DNA of 64,000 bases, taken from contig JAVYIG010005386.1 in assembly GCA_035222895.1 (NCBI GenBank), positions 62,001 to 126,000 of the forward strand, written 5' to 3'. The notes under the pieces are model-generated. The model saw nothing but the letters and a program-made list of their open reading frames with translations, made no database searches and had not been told where the DNA came from. The translations under genes were made by a program, and so were the position numbers. How positions within the stretch are numbered: position 1 is the stretch's first letter; each line of letters opens with the position of its first letter. This document shows positions 1-11,940 of this stretch, one piece after another. This DNA comes from Strongylocentrotus droebachiensis (Eukaryota; Echinodermata; Echinoidea; Camarodonta; Strongylocentrotidae).

Positions 1-2116
1 ACTATTTTGTTAACCCTGTTTTTGGATAGTTTAGCTTTATAATCTTTTTAAAGATGTCTGACTCTAATCCTAAGTTTAAGGCAGAGCTAGTGAAGTTTCT
101 GGCCGAACAGGTGGCCAAAGATAAACCTAAGAAGTGTCCAATAAGGCGATCTGCAATTATGAGTTTGCAGATGACGCCATCTCATCAGGCCACATCTGAT
201 AAACCTCCAGCCGCACTAGTAGTGGGTACCCAATTCACTTTCTGGGCTGAGGTTGACGGAGTGTGTGCCCTGTGAGTGCCTTTTGGACACTAGGTCGATC
301 CAAAGTAACATGCATACAATGTATCTGCTTATTGTTATCACAAGAAGTTAGCGCATCGTCACTTGGAACCCATTGACGACCTGTTCGTGTTTGGTGCAGG
401 TGGAATCAGAAGTTCTATACATTGTTGGGTACATCGAGGCCCATCTGCACTTTCACATTGGCAATTAGGTTTGCGTTCAGTCAGAGACGACAACGCTGGT
501 ACTGGTTATTTTTATTTTACAAGTTTTATTTGTACAAGTGAGCACCAAACCAATGAAATCCTTAATTGCCACCACCTTTCGGGTGAAGCTCATTCTACCC
601 AAGAGTGACGCATAGTGGCAGCTAGAGGAATCATTCGGCAGTTCTCTGGAAAGGGAGTGTCGTCTGATAGTTGGATGCGGTGTTTGACTGATGAGGTGTA
701 CCCAATGTTTAGGTCATCTACAGAGAATTACATCTTGCCATCTTGGTAAGAAAGTAGGAGATTGGTAAATCTCTCTCTGTCCTCTGAAGTTTGCGGAAAT
801 GTATTATTGTATTGACTTGTAATTAAAGATGTCGGGACGCCATGATTCTAGGAGGGGAGAGTGTCAGACCCTGTTTATTAAGGTATATTCTGTTTTTTTG
901 AGTAAACCTATATTCTATTTTTGAGTAAGCTTATATTACTTTAAATTGTTGAACCCCTATTTAAATTGTACCTTTAAACTATGTTTCTATTAAGACCACC
1001 TCTCTGGTATATGCCACTGGTGAAACAAAGAGATGGGAACAAAGAGACCCCTATTCTATAGGCCTTGTTTATGTTTTAAACCCAGACCACTTCCTTTATT
1101 CGTAGAGTACATAATTCATGAATGACTAGTGGATACATTTGCTGGTACCCCTTTGTCTTAGGGATAGGGAATGGTGGGGTTGTTTGCCTGGTTTGGGAAG
1201 AAGATTGGCTTTCTTGTTGAGAGCAAGTTTAGACTTCAAGGCAGATAGACGTGTGATGTAACTTCCCCCAGAAGTTACTATGTCTCAGCTTTTTAAGACC
1301 TGCCTTGGTTTTGTTTCTTAACAGGTAAGCGAACACTCACCTTCCTAAAAGTATATTCATGTCTTATTCTTAACTAGTAAATTATAGAGATATCACAAGT
1401 TCCTCATACAATTTGAATTAATTGTATGATATTGTTTAGTGTGATTCTCCTTGCGTTGGAAAACCCATTGTATTATATTTTCATGTGTTTATCCATTGAC
1501 CTTTGATACAAGATGGTTGTGACTGTGTATGGATTAAGATACTACTTTTCACAAGCCAGACATATTTATAGTTATTTCAGTCATTGTAAAATACTTTTGA
1601 TTAGATAGTTTAGTGATAGCCCAATAACTACTTGTAAGACGATAAATACTTTTGTTGAATTACTGTGTTCCATATAAAGAAGAATTCTTACTTGATTAAG
1701 TAGGAGAGCAAGTTTAGACTTCAAGGCAGATAGACGTGTGATGTAACTTCCCCCAGAAGTTACTATGTCTCAGCTTTTTAAGACCTGCCTTGGTTTTGTT
1801 TCTTAACAGTTCCACCATGGTTCCACCATGGTTCCACTTCCATTTCCCTCGGGACAAGAGTTGGGACTGCTGTTCAGGCAACGCTCTCCGCCTGATCGAT
1901 GTATTTAGTGCTTATTGACGAACGACTTGTGTTTTATCATTTGTGCTTTATATGAACATTTATTCTTTTCTTCTATTCTTTGATAGTTTTCTAGTTTACA
2001 GTGTAGTTTACTTTGCTCTTTCGCTATCATTCTTGTAATACATTGTAAAGCTTTGCATGTAAGCTATTTTGTAATATATAATTGTTTTGTTTGAAATCGA
2101 TATGCCAGTTGTCACA
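1..2116 (+). mobile_element. 3' end of an LTR-retroelement fossil (probable Gypsy-like)
   Basis: The element enters from the left window edge. A purine-rich tract at about 849-861 is followed directly by TGTCAGACC at 862, which is the arrangement of a polypurine tract and the TG start of a 3' LTR. The LTR-like part runs to about 2116, where the sequence reads TTGTCACA. The internal part (1-861) contains only short coding remnants that I cannot assign to a named protein. It looks broken, with several breaks. The family assignment rests only on the polypurine-tract/LTR geometry, and the 5' LTR lies outside the window, so age cannot be estimated from LTR divergence. Confidence 0.35.
1220..1809 (+). 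repeat. 105-bp direct repeat pair inside the LTR-like region
   Basis: Positions 1220-1324 and 1705-1809 are essentially identical 105-bp copies, each ending in TTTCTTAACAG. The intervening 380 bp is AT-rich and not repeated. The repeat lies inside the proposed LTR and probably arose by internal duplication. The shared 3' end resembles a splice acceptor (pyrimidine-rich then ACAG), but no coding exon follows either copy. Confidence 0.75.
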
Positions 2117-2333
2117 CTGGGAATTTATTATCGGTGTACCTTTGACACTGAATATTAATAAATGCCTCTTTGGAACCTTTGGCATAAAATATATGTTTTC
2201 AGACTTATGTATTTTAATGGATCTCCGTGTTAACTAATCTTAATTAATTGAACCGGCGCAGGCATATAAGGCCTGTGTAACATTACTAAGACGGTTTCTT
2301 TCTTGTTTTTTCCCCCAGTGATCACTCGCAATC

Positions 2334-5300
2334 ATGAAGATCTGTTCCATCGTAATAGCTCTGCTCCTTGTCATCACTGAGGAGGCAATCGCCAATCAAG
2401 GTATATCTTTCTATCATCAACCAAAGCAATAGCGTAGCATTCAGGGGCGGATCTGGGGGGGGGGTGTTTCGGCGGTTTAAGCACCTCCCCCCCCCCCCCC
2501 CCCCCTTGGGCGGCCAAGTGGGGGGAAAGGGGGCAAAAGAAGGAGCACAAAAAAGGGGTAAAACAGTAAAACGGCGCGATTTTTGGAAAATCCTGGATCC
2601 GCCACTGGGTCAAACACCCCCCTTGGCAAAAACCTAGATCCGCCCCTGGCATTGGGTCAGCTTTCAAGGAGGAGGGGCGCTGGATCGAAGCATGGGGGCA
2701 CTAAAATATTACATGTATGAAATGCATATAAAGATTGATCGTGTTATTTTGTTGTTGTTCTTGTTTTTCTGGTTATTGTTGTTCGGTTCTCCATTTTTTT
2801 TTTATTAGATCGGGGAAGCAAGTGCCTCAGTGTCTCCCGCAGCTATCATACTAAATCCTTTCATCCGATTCTATATGATCTTTTACGACATGTCATAAAA
2901 TTTAATTCAAATTGACCAAGAAGAATATTATACCGAGCATGATTATCATAGCATTTTTAATATGTGTTTATTTTGCATAATGTTTGGCAATGCCACGTAG
3001 GAAGTCTAAGCTAGTCTGCCCAAATCTTTAACATTTTATTTCACTTAACCTATGTGAATCGCAGTCTATTTTGTGCAAATTTTCTCTTTGTGACAGAACA
3101 AATGCAGTCATTAAAAGAATGTTATGACTGCTATGTTATTTATAATGTAATAAATATAGATTATTTGGGAGCACTAAACCAAAAAATACCAATGCCATTA
3201 CAAAATTTAAACATTTATAGACTCATTAAGATACGTTATTCACATTTTATTAATGAGGAACCAGTATGTTAGAAGGGATCTTTTGAAAGTAGCAAGACAG
3301 ATTCTTTAAAAGAAAGTGGGATGATTTTGTGCCACGTTTTTCTTCATTTTTGCCTTTTCTTCAATTTGTTTTGTATTTGTAATAATTACTAGTAAACACA
3401 CATATTCCAAAATATTAATTGTACACCCTCTGACCTGAACGACTTATTTTGCTTTTCACTGAACAGACTTTCAAGGTAATCTGTACGATTTCTTGTTTTC
3501 GAACTACACAAAGAGTTTTCTACCCCATCATGATCAGCCACACTACGTTAATGTATCATTGGATCTTGAGCTCTTACAAAAATTGGTCAGTTCTAATGAT
3601 GATGGTATTTGATTGGTTGAATGATTGATTATTGACTGATTGATTGATTGACAAATTGCTTGAATGAATTGTTGATTGCCTGATTAATTGTTTGATTAAT
3701 AATTAATCATAATAATAATAATAATAATAATAATAATAGGCATTTTCTATAGCGCCGTCTATCTAGAAATTCTATTTCGAGGCGCATTTATTAGTACGCC
3801 GGCTTTTAGCCGAATTGCCATTACAGCGCTTCAGCATTTCAAGGTATTAATTCCTGCCAGTAACCCATTTACATCACCTGGGTTGAGTGTGGCAAATGTA
3901 GATCAGTGTCTTGCCAAAAGACATTTCTGCTGATGCGGGACTCGAACCGCGGACGTTGTGATCGACAGTCCGGCGACATATCCACTCGACCACAATACCT
4001 CTAATGATTGGCTTAGTGATGAGTTGATTGATTAATAGATATTGATTGATTAATCGACTTATATCACTGATAATTGAATGGTTGGTAGATTGAGTGATTG
4101 ATAAATGATTGATGGGATGATTGATAGATTGATTGACTGATTTTATTTTTAAAGTATAAATGTTCATTTACATCATAAAATATACAAGATAGAGCATACA
4201 ACAATTATATAAACCTACTTTGACGGAATGACCAATACTAAACGACTGCTTTAATTTTAAAAAAAGAAGGAATTCTTCAATATCTCCTAGGAAAAACAAA
4301 CAAAGGTAGCTCATTCACTAGCATTGACTTCCTTCAATATTCAATATGCTTTGTTTACACATTCACTCGTATATACCTATAATTTGATGTCTTTGTATTC
4401 ATATGATTGCATCCTTCGACACTATTTGCCGCCTTTGATTGGTTTTGAATTTCATATCTTTCAGGATTTATTTCAAGGGACTATGCACATGAACGTTTGG
4501 CGATCATTGGTAGGTTATCATTAACTTAGGCAAAGGGTACTGACAAGTTAGTGTAGACAAAGTAATGATCTTTTGAAGTTGAGATTACTCAAACACAAAT
4601 TGGTAACACCATGACGAATCTTGCGAGATCTTCTCCAACTTTCTCTGTACAGATTAATTTTTTAACTCTTATTTTCTTAGTTATTGATGATGGAATAGGC
4701 CTAGATTTGTTTCATACAGGGGTTTTTAAAAACATATTTGCCACAATAATAGTAAGGGTGTATCTATGATTGGAACCTTTCTTTAATAGGGCAAAAAATG
4801 ACATCTCTGATTTTGTCTAGATATACAGGCAGAGTTGCCAATTTGTGTTTGATTGATTTCTTATTGTTAATCTGAATTTGCTCAAAGTGCCTCAAACTTT
4901 CCCATTTTCTGCTTCATTAAAACCAACTTAACACCAGGGTGGACTCCCCCTTTAATGGAATATCATCTATTCTATAACCAGGTGTATAAAGATGAACGTT
5001 TGACTTGGGACCCAACAGCATTTGGTAATATTCGAAGATTCAACGTCTACTCCTCGGTAGTCTGGGTTCCTGACATCAGTATCTGGAACAGGTAGGTAGA
5101 CAAACAGGTCCTAGGTTCGAATCCCCTCGACATTATGAATCCCACCAATGATACTCTGTATACGAGACCGTCATCGTAATTAAAGCTAATCTTGAGCTCT
5201 TGTATGGGAACCGTATATGTCGAGAGGACATGGCTATAATGCTTTCTGGATTGTTTATACTTTATCCTGCAGTAGATTGATTGTTTGAACCAATAAAATA

Positions 5301-6371
5301 AAAACAACCTCACAAAAACTTTTCTGGAAATCATCTTCAATAAAAACCACAACTCTCATTTGCACATAGTGACTTGGGGCAGTATTCTGAAATTGTTTTA
5401 TCTCTAATAACGCGCTATTATGTCTGGAATATACAACAAAAGATAAGACAGAATACCACCCCATGTCTTCGCTAGTCCAGTGAATAAGCACTGCCAGGTA
5501 CTATGTCCCATGTGCAGGCCAAAAAAAAATGAAAATGCTAAATTCCAACGGCACTTGAAAGATGATACTAATTTTGAACTTCCCTCTAAACGAAAGAGTT
5601 TGAAATGGCTTTTAGTGGGAAAATAACGCCATTGGTTGTCGAATCGACTTAAGTCATTGCAATCACCTAAGTAATAGTCTGATTTCAGACCCTTTTACCG
5701 AATGGTCGTACGTTTTGTGCTGCACAAAGATTCAGTCAGTTTAACTTTGGTATTTTCAAGTAGTGGGTTATGGCAAGCCCGTATATAAGCTTTTTTTAAG
5801 GGGGTTGTAATTAGGAGTGCCAACTTTTTTTCGTGAGAAAATATTTAGCGGCGAATTAGCCTATGTAGCCGGCAAATAAGCACGGGGGGGGGGGAGGGGG
5901 GTAGTGAGCACTATTTTTTTTTAATCAACAGCCCCCCCCCCCCCCCACTACCCCACCCGAAACCCCGAACCCCTAGTTTGTGCGGGGTGTGTTGTTGTAG
6001 ACAAATGCTCATGTACCTGTTACAGCTCATTTTATGTATGTTATTACCTAAGAAAAAAAAAGCCAGTCAGTCACTCAAGAGTGTCTGACAGTGAAGTCTA
6101 GAAAGTACTAGGGCTTTCCGTACATAATTTAAACACTATGACACTGCAAATGTTTAAATTTCACAGATAGGACATACATGACATATTCATAATTCATACA
6201 AAGTTCTACAGAATTTGATGTTGGCTACAAAAGGGACATAGTATCTTTAAGTACAGGGTATATCCACCATCAGCAGCAAAGACCTCTCCACACCTTCTGC
6301 CCGCTTCTGCACATAGGCCTACTCTTGATTAAATTTCGTTTGCGATCCTGACCCCCCCCCCCCCACACACA

Positions 6372-6402
<31 letters not shown>

Positions 6403-9400
6403 CATACGTTTTACAAATAACTATCTGTGTTTATCCTCTAGTGCTTCCAATGAGCCCAGCATTGATTATTCCGAGGCCATCATCTACCCGGACGGCACCA
6501 TCGCTCTGGTCGTACCGATGTTCGTCGACGCTTCGTGCGGACTCGATCTCAGTGACTTCCCCTACGATACTCACGTAAGACGGCAAGATTCCGATAACAA
6601 CATATGTTATATAATAATTATTGTATAGTTTCACATAGATGTTCGAAGGGATCTTTATCATTTTCATTTTTTAAAAAGAAATTGAAATATTATTATGAAG
6701 TTTTAAAAAAAACCTATGCGCAACAAGATCGGTTTATTTCATTTCTTGATAGATGGAGAATCTTGTTCTTTGTCGTAACTTTCTTTGTCAAAATTGTATA
6801 TATCCATTATTTTGTAAATGTACACTGCGTTAAAAATTGAAGAAAGATTTTATTTGAAGACAAAAATTATAAAGGATTCCAACGACGCCATGAACCCAGG
6901 CAGTCACACCGCCAAATGGATTCCAGACAGACTCCAAACAGACCGATAATTCTTGGCCATTTTGGGATTTAAAAAAAAATGTTTATGTTCTATGTGCTGT
7001 TGGTATGGTGTCTGCGTATATAGCCCAAAGCTGACACGAATACCACGGACAACTACACCGGATGCATGTTTGGACAACAACCCCTGGGAAAATTTACAGG
7101 ACTATAATTCCACCAAATAATTACTCCATAGGCAGTAGTTGTACCTGGGAAAATTTGATTTTGAGTATAGGCCTATTTATCCGGGCTTGTGGGTTTCTAA
7201 ATTGTTCAAAATATTATTTTATTCTATAAAGGTACTTATCTGCGGGTTAGTTAAAGGGAGTTCTGTTTTCAGACCGGAAATGCCTTCAAAGTGCATGGTT
7301 GTTGCTCTTATTCTTATTTATGACATTTATAGTGCCGTTTTAGAACCTACAATTGCTATGAAGGTAATTTTAGACCCCAAAATGTGTGAAATTTAGTCAA
7401 TACGATATCATACCAATTCAGCTCCACTTTAAAAAAAAAACACGATGACCGTTAAATAATTATTTAATTAAAAATAACAATACATGAGCCGGCTGAATGT
7501 GGGTAATTATAAGCAACACGAAAACGCCAACAAAAAAGCCAACAGCGGCATTCGCTGAAATACGACGTAAAAGGCGTTATTTCGTTTTTTTCAACGGTTT
7601 TTTCAAATTTTTCAAAATATCTCTATTTTGTGGTGGTACACAAGTATTAGAAATCGTTATATTTCAGCCGTCTCTGAACCGATTTTGATCAAACAAAGAT
7701 GATTTTGTCATTTAAATATTATGTTCCTCCAAATTTGTCACTCAGTTTTTCATTATCTCACAAAAAAATTATTTTGTGTAGCGCCCTCTGCAACAGAACT
7801 CAACTATCCATTTAATTGATATCTTACCTATCAATAGAGGACACGACACATAGTCATCCTTTATCAGAATACGACACTTTAAAAACATTTCTTTACCTCA
7901 AAATTTATTATCTACATAGAACTGCAGCCTCACTTTCGGTTCTTGGACCAACGACAACTCGCGGATAGTTTTGGACACGACGTCAAATAGTGTGGGTCTG
8001 AGATATTTCTCGGATAACCCGATGTGGCACATCGTAGAAACATCGGTGCAGAAGAACTCGGTCGTTTCCGACTGCTGCGAGGAGGTCTACGAAGATGTCA
8101 CGTTCTACATCACGATCAGCCGCCGGGAGAGCCACGGTCGCATCGGTCCCGCCGTTGTCAGCGTCTGGTTGATTCTCGCCGTCTTCCTCATGCAGCCGTC
8201 GAAGGGAGGAGAACGTATCATCTTCGCAGGCCTGGTATTCGTGTCGCTCATCGTCCTCAATGCGGCTCTCAGCGCCGAGGTGCCGGCGTACTCTGTGACC
8301 AGGCTGGGGAGGTTCCTTCTGGCTGGGATGTTGATTAACAGCATCGTCGTCGTCATCAACGCCATCATCTACCGGTTCTACCCCGCAGAGCAGCAAGGGA
8401 CGACGAAGGTTAGTAATTCCGTTGTGCCTCCCTTAAACGAAACGGGAGGTGGTGGAAATATCTTGTTATATCATGATCGTAATTGTTTCCCAAAAATTAA
8501 GTCAAGGGCAGTTTTAAAACTCTTTAGTTTGTCCCATATATAAATCAAATTCGGATTACGTAACACGTGATTTTCGTGTTCGCACAATTCAGTAGGTGAC
8601 ATATAGACTATTAAAATTGCCTTAGGTCGAAAATCAGATTGTAGATGGTATCGTGTTTTATCACTATATATACTACTATTACTACTACAATGCACTACCA
8701 CTACTATACTAGTACTACAACTTCTTCTACTTCTACTAATAATGTATTTGTGTTGCTCCAATATATAGAATTAAACTCTGTAGGGCACTACTGGTGGCAC
8801 TGGCGTACTGGTGGGGGGGGGGGGGCTTCGGGCGCTTGCCCCCATAAAATTAAACCATGAATTATTTTCAATTCCATACAAGTGATTTATAAATGTTCGT
8901 GATAACACATGATTTTCAACAAAATGCGCGTTTCTCCATTTCTGTTGCAAACTGACACATTCCCAAATAGCCAGGAATGCATTACGTTTTTTTTATAGTC
9001 ACTTGTCTAAAGGGCCATAGTGGTACGTAACACTACTAGAAAATTCCTTACCAGATTGCACATTTTCAGGTCGAAAAATAAAAAAGACACCCCCTCCCAC
9101 ACCATCCCCCTGCTCGGTCGCTACGCTCCCTCGCAAAGATTGGCCCCCAAAAAGTTTTCGCTCATTAGTTCAAGAAGTAATTTTTAATAGGGGCCTACTA
9201 ACAGAATACTTTATACTTGCCATCTACTGCTTGCCGCTGCCCAGCAAGCAGTAGATGGCAGGTTCAAGTCCCGCTGGTTCCAAGATTTTTTCTGACTTGT
9301 TTTTCAACACAGATCGTCAATCGATCTTATTTACTGGGTGTATAAGCCACAAATATGTTTGAATAATTGAAATTTCTCCCAGGAAGCATTGCATTTATAA

Positions 9401-10029
9401 AGTTATTGTCCTATGGCGGACTAATGAATATTAATGAGTCAGAATGAATCAGGAGAGCTTGGGTATTTGTTTCTAGTTCATCGTGGATGTGCCATGGACC
9501 AGTGATGGCCTGGTGGTAGAGTCGCTGCCCGGCAAGCAGTAGATGGCAGGTTCAAGTCCCGCTGGTTCCAAGTTTTTTTCTGACTTGTTTTTCAACACAG
9601 ATCGTCAGTCGATCTTATTTACTGGGTGTATAAGCCACAAATATGTTTGAATAATAGAATACTTTATGTTGTTATTACCTGTTTCGTTGGCAGCACCAAT
9701 TAGGCTCTTGCCTTTTAAAGGCTGTCTGGAAAATAAATCATGACTGTTGTGCTTATGATTGAATTTACAAACTCTGATCGTATTAAAAATTAGATCACAG
9801 CTTTTATCAACTTAATAGTAAAATAAATGTCACCTTTTCCTTATTTCTTTCTCTCTCTTTGTCGCTTTCATATTCCCCCTCTCTCTCTCTCTTTCTCTCT
9901 CTTTCTCTTTCTCTTTCACAGGCCCAGTCCAGCTTCAGTGCGCCCCGTGTCTTCTTCCTCCTCGACGTCGCAGTCGCTCTCATTCTCTTCGTTGTCCTCA
10001 CCATCTTAACTGGCGCCCTATTTTCCTAA
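2334..10029 (+). CDS. Nicotinic acetylcholine receptor-like Cys-loop channel subunit (7 exons, 356 aa)
   Basis: Plasma-membrane pentameric ligand-gated ion channel subunit. Coding exons are 2334-2400, 3467-3585, 4465-4509, 4982-5091, 6442-6574, 7920-8408 and 9922-10029. All are bounded by GT-AG and join in frame to give 356 residues. The 45-bp third exon is the size typical of nicotinic receptor genes. A hydrophobic signal peptide spans about residues 1-20. The Cys-loop is C146 to C160 with 13 residues between and contains FPYD. Loop B Trp is W167. The vicinal pair C210-C211 with Y215 marks an alpha-type, agonist-binding subunit. M1 is about 234-250, M2 about 256-280, M3 about 287-309 and M4 about 331-354. 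Oddities: the M3-M4 loop is only about 20 residues (family norm is 70 or more). The aligned pore positions 2', 6' and 9' are Ile, Leu and Val, where Thr/Ser, Ser/Thr and Leu are usual. Loop A Tyr is Trp and loop D Trp is Tyr. Glu at -1' suggests cation selectivity. The ligand is unknown. An acceptor at 2317-2318 just before the ATG implies an upstream non-coding exon. Confidence 0.93.
2442..2648. mobile_element. Short MITE with CAGGGGCGGATC termini in receptor intron 1
   Basis: The element begins CAGGGGCGGATCTGGG and ends with the inverted form CCTAGATCCGCCCCTG. GCATT is directly repeated at 2437-2441 and 2649-2653, which looks like a target-site duplication. The interior is a run of C and G homopolymers plus an extra GGATCCGCCACTG terminus at about 2596-2608, so two copies may be nested. 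The termini belong to the same family as the hAT-like elements at 13,718 and 37,526, although those have 8-bp duplications. Confidence 0.7.
3606..4140 (+). repeat. TTGAT-type simple repeat, split by a SINE
   Basis: Degenerate runs of GATTGATTGATTG flank the SINE on both sides (about 3606-3700 and 4020-4140). The SINE therefore appears to have inserted into a pre-existing simple repeat in receptor intron 2. Confidence 0.7.
3713..4003 (-). mobile_element. tRNA-derived SINE
   Basis: Read on the minus strand, it starts with a tRNA-like head. An A-box-like GTGGTCGAGTGG is followed by a B-box GGTTCGAGTCCCG. A 200-bp tRNA-unrelated body follows and ends in a (TTA)n tail, seen on the plus strand as (ATA)n at 3713-3739. 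The internal RNA polymerase III boxes and the trinucleotide tail identify a SINE rather than a tRNA gene. Related, more degraded copies lie at 21,186, 38,848 and 45,740. Confidence 0.85.
5498..6246 (-). mobile_element. MITE, family 1 copy a (TIR GGTACTATGTCCC), with a nested insertion
   Basis: The left end is GGTACTATGTCCC and the right end is its inverted form GGGACATAGTATC. The interior matches 50,916-51,447 in reverse orientation. Relative to that copy it has an extra segment of about 225 bp at roughly 5773-5998, rich in G and C homopolymers, which is probably a second element inserted into it. No coding capacity is seen. It lies in receptor intron 4. Confidence 0.8.
6351..6401 (+). repeat. 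Poly-C and (CA)n microsatellite
   Basis: A run of about 13 C is followed by an (AC)n tract of about 34 bp, 40 bp upstream of the acceptor of receptor exon 5. Confidence 0.9.
8664..8745 (+). repeat. Degenerate (ACT)n microsatellite
   Basis: Imperfect ACT/CTT trinucleotides in receptor intron 6. No gene signal. Confidence 0.7.
9203..9667 (+). mobile_element. Composite tRNA-derived SINE with 12-bp target duplication
   Basis: AGAATACTTTAT occurs at 9203-9214 and 9656-9667 and flanks the whole structure. Inside are two copies of the same SINE. The second, from about 9505, has a tRNA-like head with GGCCTGGTGGTAGAG as A box and GGTTCAAGTCCCG as B box. The first, from about 9220, lacks the A box and starts with a fold-back whose arms CCATCTACTGCTTGC and GCAAGCAGTAGATGG are perfectly complementary. 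Both share the same body ending near GTTTGAATAAT. It lies in receptor intron 6. Confidence 0.75.
9829..9921 (+). promoter_or_regulatory. CT-rich tract forming the acceptor of receptor exon 7
   Basis: About 90 nt of almost pure pyrimidine (CTCTCTTT repeats) runs directly into the CACAG acceptor at 9917-9921. The microsatellite therefore serves as an unusually long polypyrimidine tract for the last exon. Confidence 0.7.
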
Positions 10030-10374
10030 CAACATCATCGTGAACCGGATAAAATCATTGCATTTTCATGAAGAAAAAAAGAGGTTTAAACAACTCCAGC
10101 TTTGGAATATTGGACTTGAGTGTGCATGATTATATAAGACAGGTATACTTCATAGGAGTTAGAGGCCTGCAAAATCATAAATGCGGTGTGATCATTGCGT
10201 GCAGTGTCATTTCATTATTAGGAAATTAAGTCGTTTTTCCCCCTTTTTTTTTCAAGTTTTCATTTGGATCATTTCACGACTTCACAGTCTTCATTAATTC
10301 TTATGTACGACTTGACGAGCCATCTCAAATTTCTTCCACACAGTTTATTTCACGATGTATAGTCACATGATCTG

Positions 10375-10522
10375 GGACCCGTTTCACAAAGCCTTTTTTC
10401 AATGACAAGTGACAAAAATCAGTGACAAATCTGCTGATAACCCATTAGGAGCAAAAATGTCACTAGCTTAAAACAAAAACTATCACTTGTCACTGATGAC
10501 AAGTTTTGTGAAATGGGGCACA
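10375..10522. mobile_element. 148-bp MITE with GTTTCACAAA termini
   Basis: The left end GGGACCCGTTTCACAAAG and the right end TTTGTGAAATGGGGCAC are imperfect inverted repeats. A second internal inverted pair, AATGACAAGTGACA and its partner around TCACTTGTCACTGATGAC, gives a fold-back. It is non-coding and lies in the 3' flank of the receptor gene. Confidence 0.75.
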
Positions 10523-10998
10523 GAAGTCAGGACCCAATTTTTTTTAAAGCCGATCTACTGGCATAATAACCTTGATAGTCCTTTGTAAGTGCAGTGAGTG
10601 AGAAACCTCATGGTGCGATGACGAGTATGCAATGATACAAGAGTCTTGTTTTAAATATGTGTTGGTTTTAAAACTTGTGTTTCAACTCTTAGAGAAGTTT
10701 TTTCTAGTGAATTCTAGTGAATTAAATGAAATTTTTGTTCTGTAAATATCTTTATAGCTTCCAAAATGTTTATCTCCTCGAGCATTTCAATTGTTTTGAG
10801 AAGCCTTGTTTTTTAATTTAGGTAAATGTTTTAAAATTGAACGTGAATTACTATTATAGGCCTATGCACAATATATCAATTTTGTTATTATGTACTTATG
10901 TATAGAAAAAGTTCGATCTACAGCCTACAGGTCTACTTACTTTCAAAGAACACAGTTCATCCATATTCTGGCGTTATTGTAGTAAGGATTTTAATTCA

Positions 10999-11004
10999 AA
11001 TAAA
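10999..11004 (+). terminator. Candidate poly(A) signal of the receptor gene
   Basis: AATAAA lies 970 bp after the receptor stop codon in AT-rich sequence. It is the first perfect hexamer I noticed downstream, but no transcript evidence is available. Confidence 0.3.
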
Positions 11005-11139
11005 AATACTTTTAAAGAATTACATTTCCTATATTGTTTGTTTTCAGACTATATAACAACGTGTGACTCCGGAGCAATTAACATAGAGTTTTGTTTACCA
11101 CGTTAACAATATAACAACCATCACAGTTCTAGCTATTTC

Positions 11140-11660
11140 CACACTGAGAAAAATTCTGGAACACTCTGTAAAATAGTCTCAATACTGTAGCACACTAAGT
11201 CAATAATCTAAACGAATTATTGTTGCAGTGTAGAGTGTAATTTACAACGGATATTACTGTCAACATTTCAGTAGGTGTTGACTGTGTTCACATTGAGAGA
11301 AATAATACATGACGTGACAGTCCAAATGTGACACATGTATACTGTGTCAATGTCATGAATGACAGTGTAGACGCACATTAGTGTGATTAGGGTTACGTTT
11401 TGAAACGCTACTACACGGATATAATTATAGCATTGAACATGTTTATAGTAATTATCATGTTCATAGTCTATCCACACTGTGAGCAGCAATGTGACGTATA
11501 CTTTGTGACATACCGTGACACACTGTGTTAATCATGATAATGAAATACAGTGTGAACGGGCATCAGAGTGTGACCGCCCATGGAATGTGACATCGTTATG
11601 ACCATGTCTACAAACCGTGTACACACTGTATCCACACTATGAGAAATAATATGATACAAT
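11140..11660 (+). repeat. Degenerate CACACTGTGAnA-rich intergenic repeat
   Basis: Short words such as ACACTGTG, CATGACAGTGT and CCACACTRTGAGAAAT recur in both orientations. No open frame or terminal structure was found. The rest of 10,530-11,940 shows nothing I can name. Confidence 0.4.
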
Positions 11661-11940
11661 GTACAATTTCAATATACGTGCATCGTATGATTTGAAGAAA
11701 AAAATATTGATTATTTCCCGATGTAAACACGCATTTTTGCTTTCACACTTTGATGGGCAGCAGACGTCGCAGATCATAAAGCTACTGCACATCAGACTAG
11801 ACATCTGATCGTAAGTTCTTGAAAACTGTTTAAATTGATATGTATCGGCTTTGTCCAGTTTTTAATCCTTATGAACAAGTTGATTCAGTAACATTAAAAA
11901 ACATTAGCCCATTCCCACTAAAAGTTATTAATGGAACATG

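Noticed and set aside
3930-4003. tRNA gene on the minus strand
   Set aside because: A and B boxes are present, but the sequence does not close an acceptor stem and continues into a SINE body with a (TTA)n tail.
5105-5130. GGTTCGAATCCCC as a tRNA B box in receptor intron 4
   Set aside because: There is no A box at the right distance and no cloverleaf. It is at most a SINE scrap or chance.
8471-8761. Extension of receptor exon 6 into the intron
   Set aside because: Exon 6 ends at a good donor (AAG|GTTAGT at 8,409) and joins in phase to an M4-encoding exon. The read-through has no M4.
9505-9575. tRNA gene on the plus strand
   Set aside because: Good A and B boxes, but it is the head of a duplicated SINE.
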